A stretch of 64,000 nt of DNA from Ensifer sp. USDA 6670. GTDB taxonomy: Bacteria > Pseudomonadota > Alphaproteobacteria > Rhizobiales > Rhizobiaceae. A program made the translations under genes and the position numbers. The number at the start of each line of letters is the position of its first letter. Within the stretch, counting starts at the first letter, position 1. The notes below the pieces were generated by a model, which worked only from the letters and a program-made list of their open reading frames with translations, was not told the origin of the DNA and ran no database searches. Shown one piece after another: positions 27,006-34,911 of the stretch. Location of the stretch: contig ATWE01000013.1 in assembly GCA_000421085.1 (NCBI GenBank), positions 62,001-126,000 on the forward strand, read 5' to 3'.

Positions 27006-27998
27006 ATGAAAAAAACCATTCTCGGTCTCCTTGCATTCTCGATGATGTCCGCGACGGCATTGGCCGCCGACATCAAGCCGGCGATCATCTACGACCTCGG
27101 CGGAAAGTTCGACAAATCCTTCAACGAAGCGGCCTTCAACGGAGCCGAAAAGTTCAAGGCCGAAACCGGCATCGAATATCGCGAGTTCGAGATCGCCAAC
27201 GACGCCCAGCGCGAACAGGCGCTGCGCCGCTTCGCCAGCGACGGCAACAGCCCGATCGTCATGGCCGGCTTCAACTGGGCCGCGTCGCTCGAGAAGCTCG
27301 CCGGCGAATACCCGGATACGAAGTTCGCGATCATCGACATGGTTGTCGAAAAGCCGAACGTCAAATCGATCGTCTTCAAGGAACAGGAAGGCTCCTATCT
27401 CGTCGGCGTTCTTGCCGGCCTCGCCTCCAAGTCCAAGACGGTCAGCTTCGTTGGTGGCATGGACATCCCGCTGATCCACAAATTCGCCTGCGGCTATGTC
27501 GGCGGCGCCAAGTCGACCGGCGAGGACGTAAAGGTGCTCGAAGCCTATACCGGCACCACGCCCGATGCATGGAACGACCCGGTCAAGGGCGGCGAAATCG
27601 CCAAGTCGCAGATCGATCAGGGCTCCGACGTCGTCTATCATGCTGCCGGCGGCACCGGTGTGGGCGTGCTGCAGGCGGCAGCGGATGCGGGCAAGCTCGG
27701 GATCGGCGTCGATTCCAACCAGAACATGCTGCAGCCGGGCAAGGTGCTGACATCCATGCTGAAGCGCGTGGACGTCGCCGTATACGACTCCTTCATGGCC
27801 GCGAAGGACGACAAGTTCGAGTTCGGCATCTCCAATCTCGGCCTCAAGGAAGACGGAGTCGGCTACGCGCTCGACGAGCACAATCAGGCGCTGATCACGC
27901 CGGAAATGAAGGAAGCGGTCGAGAAGGTGAAGGCCGACATCATCGCCGGCAAGGTCCAGGTTCACGACTATATGACCGACGAGACCTGCCCGTACTGA
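27006..27998 (+). CDS. BMP-family ABC transporter substrate-binding protein
   Basis: The 330-residue protein is a periplasmic binding protein of the BMP (basic membrane protein, PnrA-like) family, which mostly binds nucleosides or related ligands. Signal peptide MKKTILGLLAFSMMSATALA with a type I cleavage site, no lipobox Cys. Family motifs: YDLGGKFDKSFNEAAFNGAEKF, NSPIVMAGFNWAASLEKLA, GSYLVGVLAGLASKSKTVSFVGGMDIP, DVVYHAAGGTGVGVLQAA and GIGVDSNQN. The start at 27006 is used because the signal peptide begins there. It is an orphan here: no ABC ATPase or permease of this family is next to it, and it is enclosed by terminators on both sides. Confidence 0.92.
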   Translation: MKKTILGLLAFSMMSATALAADIKPAIIYDLGGKFDKSFNEAAFNGAEKFKAETGIEYREFEIANDAQREQALRRFASDGNSPIVMAGFNWAASLEKLAGEYPDTKFAIIDMVVEKPNVKSIVFKEQEGSYLVGVLAGLASKSKTVSFVGGMDIPLIHKFACGYVGGAKSTGEDVKVLEAYTGTTPDAWNDPVKGGEIAKSQIDQGSDVVYHAAGGTGVGVLQAAADAGKLGIGVDSNQNMLQPGKVLTSMLKRVDVAVYDSFMAAKDDKFEFGISNLGLKEDGVGYALDEHNQALITPEMKEAVEKVKADIIAGKVQVHDYMTDETCPY

Positions 27999-28025
27999 TC
28001 GCCGCACATCAGACCGTATGTAAAA

Positions 28026-28055
28026 GCCTCCGGTTCATGCGACCGGAGGTTTTTT
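28026..28055 (+). terminator. Rho-independent terminator of the BMP gene
   Basis: An 8-bp stem CCTCCGGT (28028-28035 approx.) with ACCGGAGG (28042-28049), a short loop TCATGCG and a run of six T residues. Confidence 0.88.
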
Positions 28056-28072
28056 CGTCGGATCTTGAGTCA

Positions 28073-28285
28073 TCAATAATGCGGCGGCCGCGTCACCGGC
28101 GTCGCATCTTGCGCCTGTTCTTCGAGGCTGAGGAACCGTTCGGTCAGACGATCGAGCTTGGCGCGCGTCTGCTCGACCACCTTCCATTGCTCCGCCAGCT
28201 GGTCCGAAAGCTCCTCGATGGTCTTCAATTGATGAGCCACCGTTTCTTCGAGCCGGGTGATCCGCTCTTCTGCATCGCGCATCAT
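28073..28285 (-). CDS. slyX: SlyX family protein
   Basis: A 70-residue coiled-coil protein with ERITRLEETVAHQLKTIEELSDQLAEQWKVVEQTRAKLDRLTERFLSLEEQ and the C-terminal PPHY, both typical of SlyX. The family is widespread and small; its biochemical role is not known. The gene is convergent with the BMP gene and lies 76 bp downstream of the EI24-like gene on the same strand. Confidence 0.9.
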   Translation of the reverse strand: MMRDAEERITRLEETVAHQLKTIEELSDQLAEQWKVVEQTRAKLDRLTERFLSLEEQAQDATPVTRPPHY

Positions 28286-28361
28286 GCTTCTCCGTCGGTC
28301 GGGTTCAAAGTCGGGCGCAGAATGTCGGCGCGTGGAAAGGTGTCAAGTGACAGCGGTGCAA

Positions 28362-29096
28362 TCAGCTTCTCGCAGCCGCAGCCGTGCCCGCAAAACCGGG
28401 ATCCCGCGCGGAAAGAATCTTGTGCAGGTGCACCATCATGCCGGCAGCAAAGAGCGGCGTCAGCAGGTTGAGCAGCGGCACGGCAAGGAAGGCCGCCAGC
28501 ACGAGGCCGGCGAGGAATACGGTCGAACGATGTTTGGCACGGAAGAGCCGCGCCTCCGCCGGCGGACGATAGCGCATGGCGGCGAACTCGAAGAATTCTC
28601 GACCGAGCAGATAGCCGTTGACGAGGAAGAAGGCGACAAGATTGACGCCGGGCACCAACAGGAGGAAGAGCGCGACGATGTTGCCGAGAATGACGACGCC
28701 GAGGAATTTCGCCGAACCGGTGATCGCCTCGGCGAGAGGCAGCGGCGTGCCGGGCGCCTCCCCGGGATAGTCCCGTTTCTCGACCACCTCGGCGACATCG
28801 TCGAGGAAGAAGCCGGCAATCAGCGCCGTCACCGGCGCCAGCAGCAGCGCCAGCACGAGCGCGAGACCCAGGCTTGCGAAGATTCCGACGACGAAAGTGA
28901 GCCACCCCGCCCAGTCGGGCGTGCCCGGCATCAGCGCATCGATCCAGGGGAGCGCAAGCCACACGAACAGCTCGCGCAGCGCGAACCAGAGCGCGACGAG
29001 CGCCAGCAGCGTCAGCCCGATGACCTTCCAGAAGACCGTGCGGGTCTCCGTCGCAAAAAGATTGGCGAAGGCAAGGCGCGCCGCGTCGAGAATCAT
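28362..29096 (-). CDS. EI24/CysZ-like membrane protein
   Basis: The 244-residue protein has the EI24 (COG2981-like) layout with about five to six hydrophobic segments: LAFANLFATETRTVFWKVIGLTLLALVALW, WLTFVVGIFASLGLALVLALLLAPVTALIAGFFLDDVAEVVE, FLGVVILGNIVALFLLLVPGVNLVAFFLVNGYLLGREFFEFAAMRY and a final AGLVLAAFLAVPLLNLLTPLFAAGMMVHL. CysZ of E. coli is a sulfate permease of this family; rhizobial relatives are not characterised and the substrate is not known. The ATG at 29096 is preceded by GGGAG at 6-bp spacing and is preferred over one at 29102. Confidence 0.8.
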   Translation of the reverse strand: MILDAARLAFANLFATETRTVFWKVIGLTLLALVALWFALRELFVWLALPWIDALMPGTPDWAGWLTFVVGIFASLGLALVLALLLAPVTALIAGFFLDDVAEVVEKRDYPGEAPGTPLPLAEAITGSAKFLGVVILGNIVALFLLLVPGVNLVAFFLVNGYLLGREFFEFAAMRYRPPAEARLFRAKHRSTVFLAGLVLAAFLAVPLLNLLTPLFAAGMMVHLHKILSARDPGFAGTAAAARS

Positions 29097-29320
29097 GACC
29101 ATCTCCCTGGCCGATAAGTGCAAGCGGAAGGCATGTAGGCAGAGCGACCGGCAGGGGCAAGCCTGCAGCATGCGGTTTCTGGGCCTGCTGCCAGCTCCCT
29201 TTCATAGCGACAGCCCCCAAGTCGCCGGTGGCTTTACCGTCGGAAAAGCCCCCCGCCTACTCTACCGCGATAACGAGGAGGGATTGTCGTGTGCGTCGAA
29301 CGAATGCGATATGGTACTGC

Positions 29321-29356
29321 ATGTTTCCTTTGATCGTAGCCGATCAAAGGAAACAT
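29321..29356. repeat. Perfect 16-bp inverted repeat, 4-nt loop
   Basis: ATGTTTCCTTTGATCG (29321-29336) is an exact reverse complement of 29341-29356, with loop TAGC between. The stem is AT-rich compared with its surroundings and has no T-run on either side, so it is unlikely to be a terminator. It lies in the 371-bp gap between the EI24-like gene and the amidase gene; the rest of the left part of this gap (29097-29320) shows nothing I recognise. Confidence 0.85.
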
Positions 29357-29372
29357 ACGGCAGATCAAAGTG

Positions 29373-29416
29373 CTGCAGCGACCTTTGCGCTTCTGATAAG
29401 AAGCGCGGCGCTGTAG
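29373..29416. repeat. Nested double-stem intergenic element
   Basis: An outer stem CTGCAGCG (29373-29380) with CGCTGTAG (29409-29416, one G-U pair) encloses an inner stem GCGCTTCT (29387-29394) with AGAAGCGC (29399-29406) and loop GATA. The flanking GATCAAAGTGCTGCAGCG... pattern resembles a dispersed intergenic repeat that I recall from many Sinorhizobium and Rhizobium intergenic regions; a genome search would settle this. Confidence 0.65.
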
Positions 29417-29467
29417 GGGGAAGGAAAGTTGAATCCGAGCGCTGGGACGCCAGCCGGAAAAGGTGCC

Positions 29468-30829
29468 ATGACCAATCAACCAACACTTGCGAGCCTCGCC
29501 GTTCTCGTGCAATCCGGAAAGCTCGATCCCGTCGCGCTTGCCGAGGAAACCCTGACGCGGATCGAAACTCACCCGGACCGATCGATCTTCGTCGCGCTCA
29601 CTCAGGAGCGTGCGGCGCGGGAAGCTAAGGCTGCCTCCGAGCGCATCAAGGCCGGCCGCTCCCTCGGCCTTCTCGACGGGCTGCCCGTCGCCTGGAAGGA
29701 CCTCTTCGATGTTGCCGGCAGCATCACGACCGCAGGTTCCGTCGTTCTCGCTGAAGGGTCGCCGGCCGCCGCCGACGCAGCGGTCGTCTCGGCCGTCGCA
29801 AGCGCCGGCATGGTCGGCATCGGGCGGACCAATATGAGCGAGTTCGCCTTCTCCGGCCTCGGTATCAATCCGCATTACGGCACGCCGCGCAATCCGGGGT
29901 CCGCGGATGTCCATCGCATCCCGGGCGGCTCCTCCTCCGGTTCCGCCGCTGCGGTCGCTGCCGGCCTCGTACCGCTGGCGATCGGCACCGACACCGGCGG
30001 CTCGGTCCGTATCCCGGCGGCAATGACCGGCATCGTCGGCTACAAGGCAACGCGCGGCCGCTACGCGATGAAGGGCGTCTTCCCGCTCGCGCAGAGCCTC
30101 GATTCGCTTGGTGCCCTTTGCCGGACGGTGCAGGATGCAGTCTGGGCCGACGCCGCCATGCATGGACTGACCGCGCCGGTGATCCGCCGCGCCGAGATCG
30201 CCGATCTTTCCTTCGTCGTTCCCGAGACGATCGTCTTCGACGATGCCGAACCGGAAATCGTGACCGCATTCGAGGAAGCGATCAAGCGCCTCGAAGCGGC
30301 AGGCGCGAAGGTCCGGCGGCAGGCCTTCCCGAGCTTTGCGGAAATTTTCGAGCTTACCGCCCGCCACGGCGCCCTGGTGACGGCAGAGGCCTATGCGCTG
30401 CACCGGGAACGGCTGGCAGGACCTGAAGCGGAGCGCATGGACCCGCGCGTCGTCGCCCGTACCCGCCTCGGCGAGAAGATCACCGTCGGCGATTACATCG
30501 CCATCCTCGACGCCCGCGACCGGCTGATCCATGAAGCGGGCGAGAGCATCAAGGCGGGCGAGCTGATTGCGCATCCCACCTTGCCGCATGTGGCGCCGCC
30601 GCTCGATCCGCTTCTTGCCGACGACAATCACTTCTTCAAGGTCAATGCCCGGACGTTGCGCAACACTTCGATCGGCAATTTCCTGGATCTCTGCGGCGTC
30701 TCCATTCCCTGCGGTACGGGCGCGGCCGGCATGCCGGTCGGCTTCCAGCTTGCAGCACCTCATCACCAGGACGACCGGCTGCTTTCCGCAGCACTCGCCG
30801 CCGAGGCGACCATCCGGGGCGATGCATGA
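29468..30829 (+). CDS. Amidase (amidase signature family)
   Basis: The 453-residue cytoplasmic enzyme belongs to the amidase signature family, which hydrolyses amide bonds with a Ser-cisSer-Lys triad. The Lys is in PVAWKDLFDVAG (about residue 77), the Gly/Ser-rich stretch is PGGSSSGSAAAVAAGL and the nucleophile lies in IGTDTGGSVRIPA (about residue 180). It is not GatA: no gatB or gatC is near. The ATG at 29468 follows AAGGTG. Its stop overlaps the ROK kinase start (ATGA at 30826-30829), so amidase, kinase and cutC are translationally coupled. The substrate is not known; amide-containing sugars are a possibility from the context. Confidence 0.88.
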   Translation: MTNQPTLASLAVLVQSGKLDPVALAEETLTRIETHPDRSIFVALTQERAAREAKAASERIKAGRSLGLLDGLPVAWKDLFDVAGSITTAGSVVLAEGSPAAADAAVVSAVASAGMVGIGRTNMSEFAFSGLGINPHYGTPRNPGSADVHRIPGGSSSGSAAAVAAGLVPLAIGTDTGGSVRIPAAMTGIVGYKATRGRYAMKGVFPLAQSLDSLGALCRTVQDAVWADAAMHGLTAPVIRRAEIADLSFVVPETIVFDDAEPEIVTAFEEAIKRLEAAGAKVRRQAFPSFAEIFELTARHGALVTAEAYALHRERLAGPEAERMDPRVVARTRLGEKITVGDYIAILDARDRLIHEAGESIKAGELIAHPTLPHVAPPLDPLLADDNHFFKVNARTLRNTSIGNFLDLCGVSIPCGTGAAGMPVGFQLAAPHHQDDRLLSAALAAEATIRGDA

Positions 30830-31737
30830 TCGTCTGTTTCGACATCGGCGGCTCGGCGATCAAGGGCGCGATCACCCATTCGCCGGAGCGGATATTCCCG
30901 CTGCCCCGGCGCGCGACGCCGCTCACGGATTTCCGCCGATTCGTCGAGGCGATGGAATCCGTGCTCGACGAAGCGGGGGGCCTGCCCGAAAGGGTGGCGA
31001 TCTCGATCACCGGCGTGATCGATCCGCAGACGCGCCGGATCAAATGCGCCAACATTCCCTGCATCGACGGGCGTGAGCTCGTCGCCGAACTCGAAGCGGC
31101 GCTGCACCTGCCGGTGGTGATCGCCAATGACGCCGATTGTTTCGCGCTTGCCGAGGCCGGTGTCGGGGCCGGGCGCGGCCATCGCATCGTCTTCGGCGCC
31201 ATCCTCGGCACCGGCGTCGGCGGCGGCCTCGTGATCGACGGCCGGCTGATCAATGCCGATGGCGGCTTTGCCGGCGAATGGGGCCACGGCCCCGCAGTCG
31301 CGGCCGAGGCCGGACACCCGCCCATTGCCATACCGGCCTTTCCCTGCGGCTGCGGCCAGAGCCGCTGCGTCGATACGGTCGGCGGTGCACGCGGGCTCGA
31401 AAGGCTCCATGAGACGGTCCACGGCAAGGTACTCTCCAGTCACGACATAATCGAAGGCTGGCAGAACGGAAACGGCGAGGCGGCACGGACGATCGACGTC
31501 TTCGTCGATCTGGTGAGTTCGCCCCTGGCGCTCGTCATCAACATCACCGGGGCGACGATCGTGCCGGTGGGCGGCGGCCTTTCCAATGCCGAAGCGCTGC
31601 TCGCCGGTATCGACCGGGCGGTGCGGGCGCGCATCCTCAGGCGTTTCGACCGGCCTCTGGTCGTGCGTGGCGAGTGCCGGGTGGAGCCCGGCCTTATCGG
31701 CGCCGCCCTGCTCGGCTTCGGAGGGAGATCGGCATGA
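30826..31737 (+). CDS. ROK-family sugar kinase (NagK/glucokinase-like)
   Basis: The 303-residue protein has the ATP-binding motif CFDIGGSAIKGAI at the N-terminus, a central ANDADCFALAEAGVGAGRGH with the catalytic Asp, ILGTGVGGGLVIDG, and the ROK zinc motif GEWGHGP followed by FPCGCGQSRCVDTVGG (about residues 148-185). This set fits N-acetylglucosamine or N-acetylmannosamine kinases and glucokinases of the ROK family; the exact sugar cannot be read. It overlaps the amidase stop and the cutC start by 4 bp each. It stands beside the nag cluster, where a second, BadF-type kinase is also present. Confidence 0.88.
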   Translation: MIVCFDIGGSAIKGAITHSPERIFPLPRRATPLTDFRRFVEAMESVLDEAGGLPERVAISITGVIDPQTRRIKCANIPCIDGRELVAELEAALHLPVVIANDADCFALAEAGVGAGRGHRIVFGAILGTGVGGGLVIDGRLINADGGFAGEWGHGPAVAAEAGHPPIAIPAFPCGCGQSRCVDTVGGARGLERLHETVHGKVLSSHDIIEGWQNGNGEAARTIDVFVDLVSSPLALVINITGATIVPVGGGLSNAEALLAGIDRAVRARILRRFDRPLVVRGECRVEPGLIGAALLGFGGRSA

Positions 31738-32471
31738 GCGGCATATTACTGGAGGTCTGCGTCGACGATCCGGATGGTCTGGAGGCAGCCGTTGCCGGCG
31801 GCGCCGATCGCATCGAACTTTGTTCGGCGCTTGGCGCCGGAGGACTGACCCCAAGTCCCGGCCTGATGGCCGTCGCCGCTCCGCCTCCGGTGCCGGTCTA
31901 TGCGATGATCCGGCCGCGGGCGGGCGATTTCATCTATGACAGGGCAGACCTCGAGGTCATGCGACGCGACATCGATGCGGCGCGGCATGCCGGGCTCGCA
32001 GGTGTGGTGCTCGGCGCATCGCTCGCCGACGGCCGCCTGGACGCGCGCATGCTGACGAAACTCGCCGGCCACGCCGCAGGGATGGGACTGACGCTGCACC
32101 GCGCCTTCGATCTGGTGCCGGATTTCGCCGAAGCGATGGAGATCGCCGTTGATCTCGGCTTCGAACGCATCCTGACCTCGGGCGGCGCGAAAACGGCACC
32201 GGAAGCGGTCGATACGCTGGAAAGACTCATCGAACTCGCGGCGGGACGGCTCTCGATCATGCCCGGCTCGGGCATCACCATCGACACGATCGAGGCGCTC
32301 GTGCCCCGGCTCGCTATCACAGAGATCCATTCGTCCTGCTCGATTGCTGGGCCGGCTAATGACATGCGGCTGATCGAGATGGGCTTCGCCGCGCCGGAGC
32401 GCCGCCGCACGGACGCGGCAAAGATCAGGGCGATGCGGGCGCGGCTCGATGCGCCGGTGGCAAAGGCTTGA
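31734..32471 (+). CDS. cutC: CutC family protein
   Basis: The 245-residue TIM-barrel protein has CutC motifs: LLEVCVDDPDGLEAAVAGGADRIELCSALGAGGLTPSPGLM, VYAMIRPRAGDFIYD, GVVLGASLADGRLD, TLHRAFDLVPDF, LGFERILTSGGAKTAPEAV and IMPGSGIT. It was once linked to copper homeostasis in E. coli, but this role is disputed; the true function is unclear. It begins inside the ROK gene stop (ATGA at 31734-31737) with GGAGGGAG upstream and is the last gene of the amidase-ROK-cutC operon. A RIME-like repeat separates it from the convergent nagA. Confidence 0.9.
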   Translation: MSGILLEVCVDDPDGLEAAVAGGADRIELCSALGAGGLTPSPGLMAVAAPPPVPVYAMIRPRAGDFIYDRADLEVMRRDIDAARHAGLAGVVLGASLADGRLDARMLTKLAGHAAGMGLTLHRAFDLVPDFAEAMEIAVDLGFERILTSGGAKTAPEAVDTLERLIELAAGRLSIMPGSGITIDTIEALVPRLAITEIHSSCSIAGPANDMRLIEMGFAAPERRRTDAAKIRAMRARLDAPVAKA

Positions 32472-32544
32472 GAGCAAAGGTTTCCGCCGGCGTCCGCACC
32501 GCATCGGCCTTATTGCAGCCAATATCGCCAGCGTTCCAAGGGGC

Positions 32545-32606
32545 ACGTCCCCTCTCCCCGCGCGCGGGGAGAGGGCTAGTCCTCGGGTTTAACCCGAGGA
32601 GAGGGG
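32545..32606. repeat. RIME-type palindromic intergenic repeat (short copy)
   Basis: A perfect 26-bp palindrome (32550-32575) centred on CCCCGCGCGCGGGG is followed by a second inverted repeat TCCTCGGGTT (32580-32589) / AACCCGAGGA (32591-32600) and GAGGGG. It lies between the convergent cutC and nagA genes. Confidence 0.78.
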
Positions 32607-32638
32607 CAAATCTCTCGCCTGCGAGGAGCCGAAACAGC

Positions 32639-33799
32639 TCAAGCCGCAAAAACCGCCTCCCCGCCGATCCAGGTCGATTTCATTGCGAGTTCCGGCGTGA
32701 GCAGCACGAAGTCCGCGTCCGTACCAGGCAGGAGCCGGCCCTTGTGCGAGGCGATCCCCATGGCGTCGGCGGGATAGGCGGAGGCCATGCGGAACGCCTC
32801 CTCGATCGGCAGGCCAAGCCTTTGGTGGACGAAGCGGACCGACGACAGCATATCGATGTCGGCGCCGGCAAGCGTGCCGTCGGCAAGCGTCAGACGCCCG
32901 CCCTGGCGCAGGATTTCCCGTCCGTTCAACAGGAAGCTCGTCTGATCGGTGCCGATCGGCGACATGGCGTCGGTGACCAGGAAAATCTGTCCCGGGCCTT
33001 TCTTGCCGCGCAGCGCGATGCCCATCGACGCCGGGTGAACGTGAAAGCCGTCGGCGATCATGCCGGCGTGGAGCGTGCCGGTCGAAAGCGCCGCGCCGAC
33101 CACACCCGGCTCGCGATGGCCGAGCCCGCTCATGGCGTTGAAGAGATGGGTGACGGTCCGCGCACCCGCCCTGGCATAGACGCAGACGGTGTCGTAATCC
33201 ACGTCGGTATGGCCGAGGCTCACCACGACGCCGGCATCGGCCAGCGCCCGCACCTGCTCCTTGGTGGCGTTTTCCGGGGCCACGGTGAGCATCAGGCGGC
33301 CGAGCGCCTTTGCGCAGGCGAGTATCTCGGCAAGATCGTCATCCTCCATCGGACGGATCAGCGCCGGATCGTGAGCCCCCTTGCGCGCCACGGAAAGATG
33401 CGGGCCTTCGAGATGCAGGCCGAGGAAGCCCGGAACCGCCGCGGCTTTCGCCTCGATGCCCGCCGCAATGGCCGCAGTCCTGACCGCGCGCGTGTCGGTG
33501 ATCAGCGTCGGCAGCAGCGCCGTCGTGCCGAATTTCGCATGCGCCGCGCAGATCTGCCGGATACTTTCGAGGGTCGGGTCTTCGTTCAGAAGCGCGCCGC
33601 CGCCGCCATTCACCTGCAGATCGATGAAGCCCGGCACGAGAAACAGGGCACGCGCGTCGACGGTCTCGCCGCCGGTGGGAGCGCTTCCCGCCGGCGCAAT
33701 CGCCTTTACGCGTCCCGCCTCGATCACGAGGGCTGCTCCGTCATGCCAGTCGATGCCGTCGAAAATCCGCGCTCCGCTGATCGTCTTCTTCGCAGTCAT
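32639..33799 (-). CDS. nagA: N-acetylglucosamine-6-phosphate deacetylase
   Basis: NagA removes acetate from GlcNAc-6-P, giving GlcN-6-P. The 386-residue metal-dependent hydrolase shows VPGFIDLQVNGGGGALLNEDPT (metal site entry), GLHLEGPHLSVARKGAHDP (with the metal-binding Glu), VVSLGHTDVDYDTV (His ligand), VTHLFNAMSGLGHREPGVVGAAL, HAGMIADGFHVHP and LVTDAMSPIG (catalytic Asp). Its ATG overlaps the stop of the SIS deaminase gene by 4 bp, so the two products are coupled. It is the last gene of the minus-strand nag operon under control of the GntR protein encoded upstream. Confidence 0.96.
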   Translation of the reverse strand: MTAKKTISGARIFDGIDWHDGAALVIEAGRVKAIAPAGSAPTGGETVDARALFLVPGFIDLQVNGGGGALLNEDPTLESIRQICAAHAKFGTTALLPTLITDTRAVRTAAIAAGIEAKAAAVPGFLGLHLEGPHLSVARKGAHDPALIRPMEDDDLAEILACAKALGRLMLTVAPENATKEQVRALADAGVVVSLGHTDVDYDTVCVYARAGARTVTHLFNAMSGLGHREPGVVGAALSTGTLHAGMIADGFHVHPASMGIALRGKKGPGQIFLVTDAMSPIGTDQTSFLLNGREILRQGGRLTLADGTLAGADIDMLSSVRFVHQRLGLPIEEAFRMASAYPADAMGIASHKGRLLPGTDADFVLLTPELAMKSTWIGGEAVFAA

Positions 33800-34824
33800 C
33801 GTGTCTCCGTCACCTTCTTGAGGTTCTCCGGTGCGTCGGGGTTCAGGCCGCGAGATCGGGACCAGGCCTCAACGAAGCCATAGAACGGCAGGATCAGCGC
33901 CAGGGCGTCGGTGAGCGGGTGCCCGGTCTCGACGAAGGGCAGGCGCTTTGCCGCGCTCGCGCGTGCCGAGGTCACGTGCACCACCGCGCCCTTGGCGCTC
34001 ATTCCGTTCGCGATATCGGCGACCGAGGCCTCGGCAGCATCGCGGGCAGCCAGAACAAGCACCGGGAACCGGGGTCCGACCAGCGCCACCGGTCCGTGCA
34101 GCACCTCTGCCGCGGAATAGGCCTCGGCATGCATGCCGGACGTTTCCTTGAACTTCAGCGCCGCTTCGCTGGCGATCGCCAGCGCCGGACCGCGGCCCAG
34201 CACATAGAGCGATTCCGCTTCTGCGAGATCGCCGGCGAAATGCTGCCAATCGAGCTTCACGGCCTTGGCAAGCTGATTCGGCAGATCGGCGACCGCATGC
34301 TTGAGCGTCGCTTCGCCGGTCCACTCGCCGAGCACGGCAAGACCCGCGACGATCGAGTTAACATAGGACTTGGTCGCCGCCACGGCAATTTCAGGACCGG
34401 CGAGAATGTCGAGCGGGTGGGTGCAGGCCTCGGCGATCGGCGATGGCAGCGTGTTCGTCAGCGCGATCGAAACGGCGCCGGCGCGGGTCGCGGCTTCGGC
34501 CATGGCGACGATGTCCGGGCTCTTGCCGGACTGCGAGATTGCAATGGCCGCCGCACCGCCGAGTTTCAGATCGGCACCGTATATCGACGCCAGCGAGGGT
34601 CCGAGCGAGGCGACCGGACGACCGATCGTGAGCTCGATCGCATATTTCAGGAACAGCGCGGCATGGTCGGAAGAGCCCCTGGCGATCGTTACCAGAAAGG
34701 CCGGATCCTTGGCGCGGAGCGCCGCGCCCGCTTGCGCCAGCCCCGCGGCCGAGCGCTCAAGAAATCGGGCGGCGGCCTCGGGAATTTCGTCGATTTCTCG
34801 CCGCATATTGGTCTGCATCGTCAT
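33796..34824 (-). CDS. SIS-domain glucosamine-6-phosphate deaminase (NagB-II type)
   Basis: The 342-residue protein has two SIS domains and looks like the isomerase half of GlmS without the glutaminase domain: MRREIDEIPEAAARFLERSA, ARGSSDHAALFLKYAIELTIG, AISQSGKSPDIVAMAEAATRAGA, AATKSYVNSIVAGLAVL, LGRGPALAIASEAALKFKETSGMHAEAYSAAEVLHGP. Such NagB-II enzymes convert GlcN-6-P to fructose-6-P and ammonia and occur in place of NagB in many proteobacteria. AAAGGA precedes ATG codons at 34824 and 34818; spacing favours the second (340 residues). It is followed by nagA with a 4-bp overlap. Confidence 0.9.
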   Translation of the reverse strand: MTMQTNMRREIDEIPEAAARFLERSAAGLAQAGAALRAKDPAFLVTIARGSSDHAALFLKYAIELTIGRPVASLGPSLASIYGADLKLGGAAAIAISQSGKSPDIVAMAEAATRAGAVSIALTNTLPSPIAEACTHPLDILAGPEIAVAATKSYVNSIVAGLAVLGEWTGEATLKHAVADLPNQLAKAVKLDWQHFAGDLAEAESLYVLGRGPALAIASEAALKFKETSGMHAEAYSAAEVLHGPVALVGPRFPVLVLAARDAAEASVADIANGMSAKGAVVHVTSARASAAKRLPFVETGHPLTDALALILPFYGFVEAWSRSRGLNPDAPENLKKVTETR

Positions 34825-34911
34825 ATCCTTTCATCAAGCAGGCGGGCTGCAGGCGGAAAACCGCTTTACACCTTTCCACACCCCATCCTTCCCTCGTCCG
34901 GCCACATCGGC

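Noticed and set aside
29468..30829. Amidase considered as GatA of the tRNA-dependent amidotransferase
   Set aside because: No gatB or gatC is nearby, and the gene is coupled to a sugar kinase and cutC instead.
33796..34824. SIS protein considered as GlmS (glucosamine-6-P synthase)
   Set aside because: The glutamine amidotransferase domain is absent and the length (about 340) and nag context fit a NagB-II deaminase.
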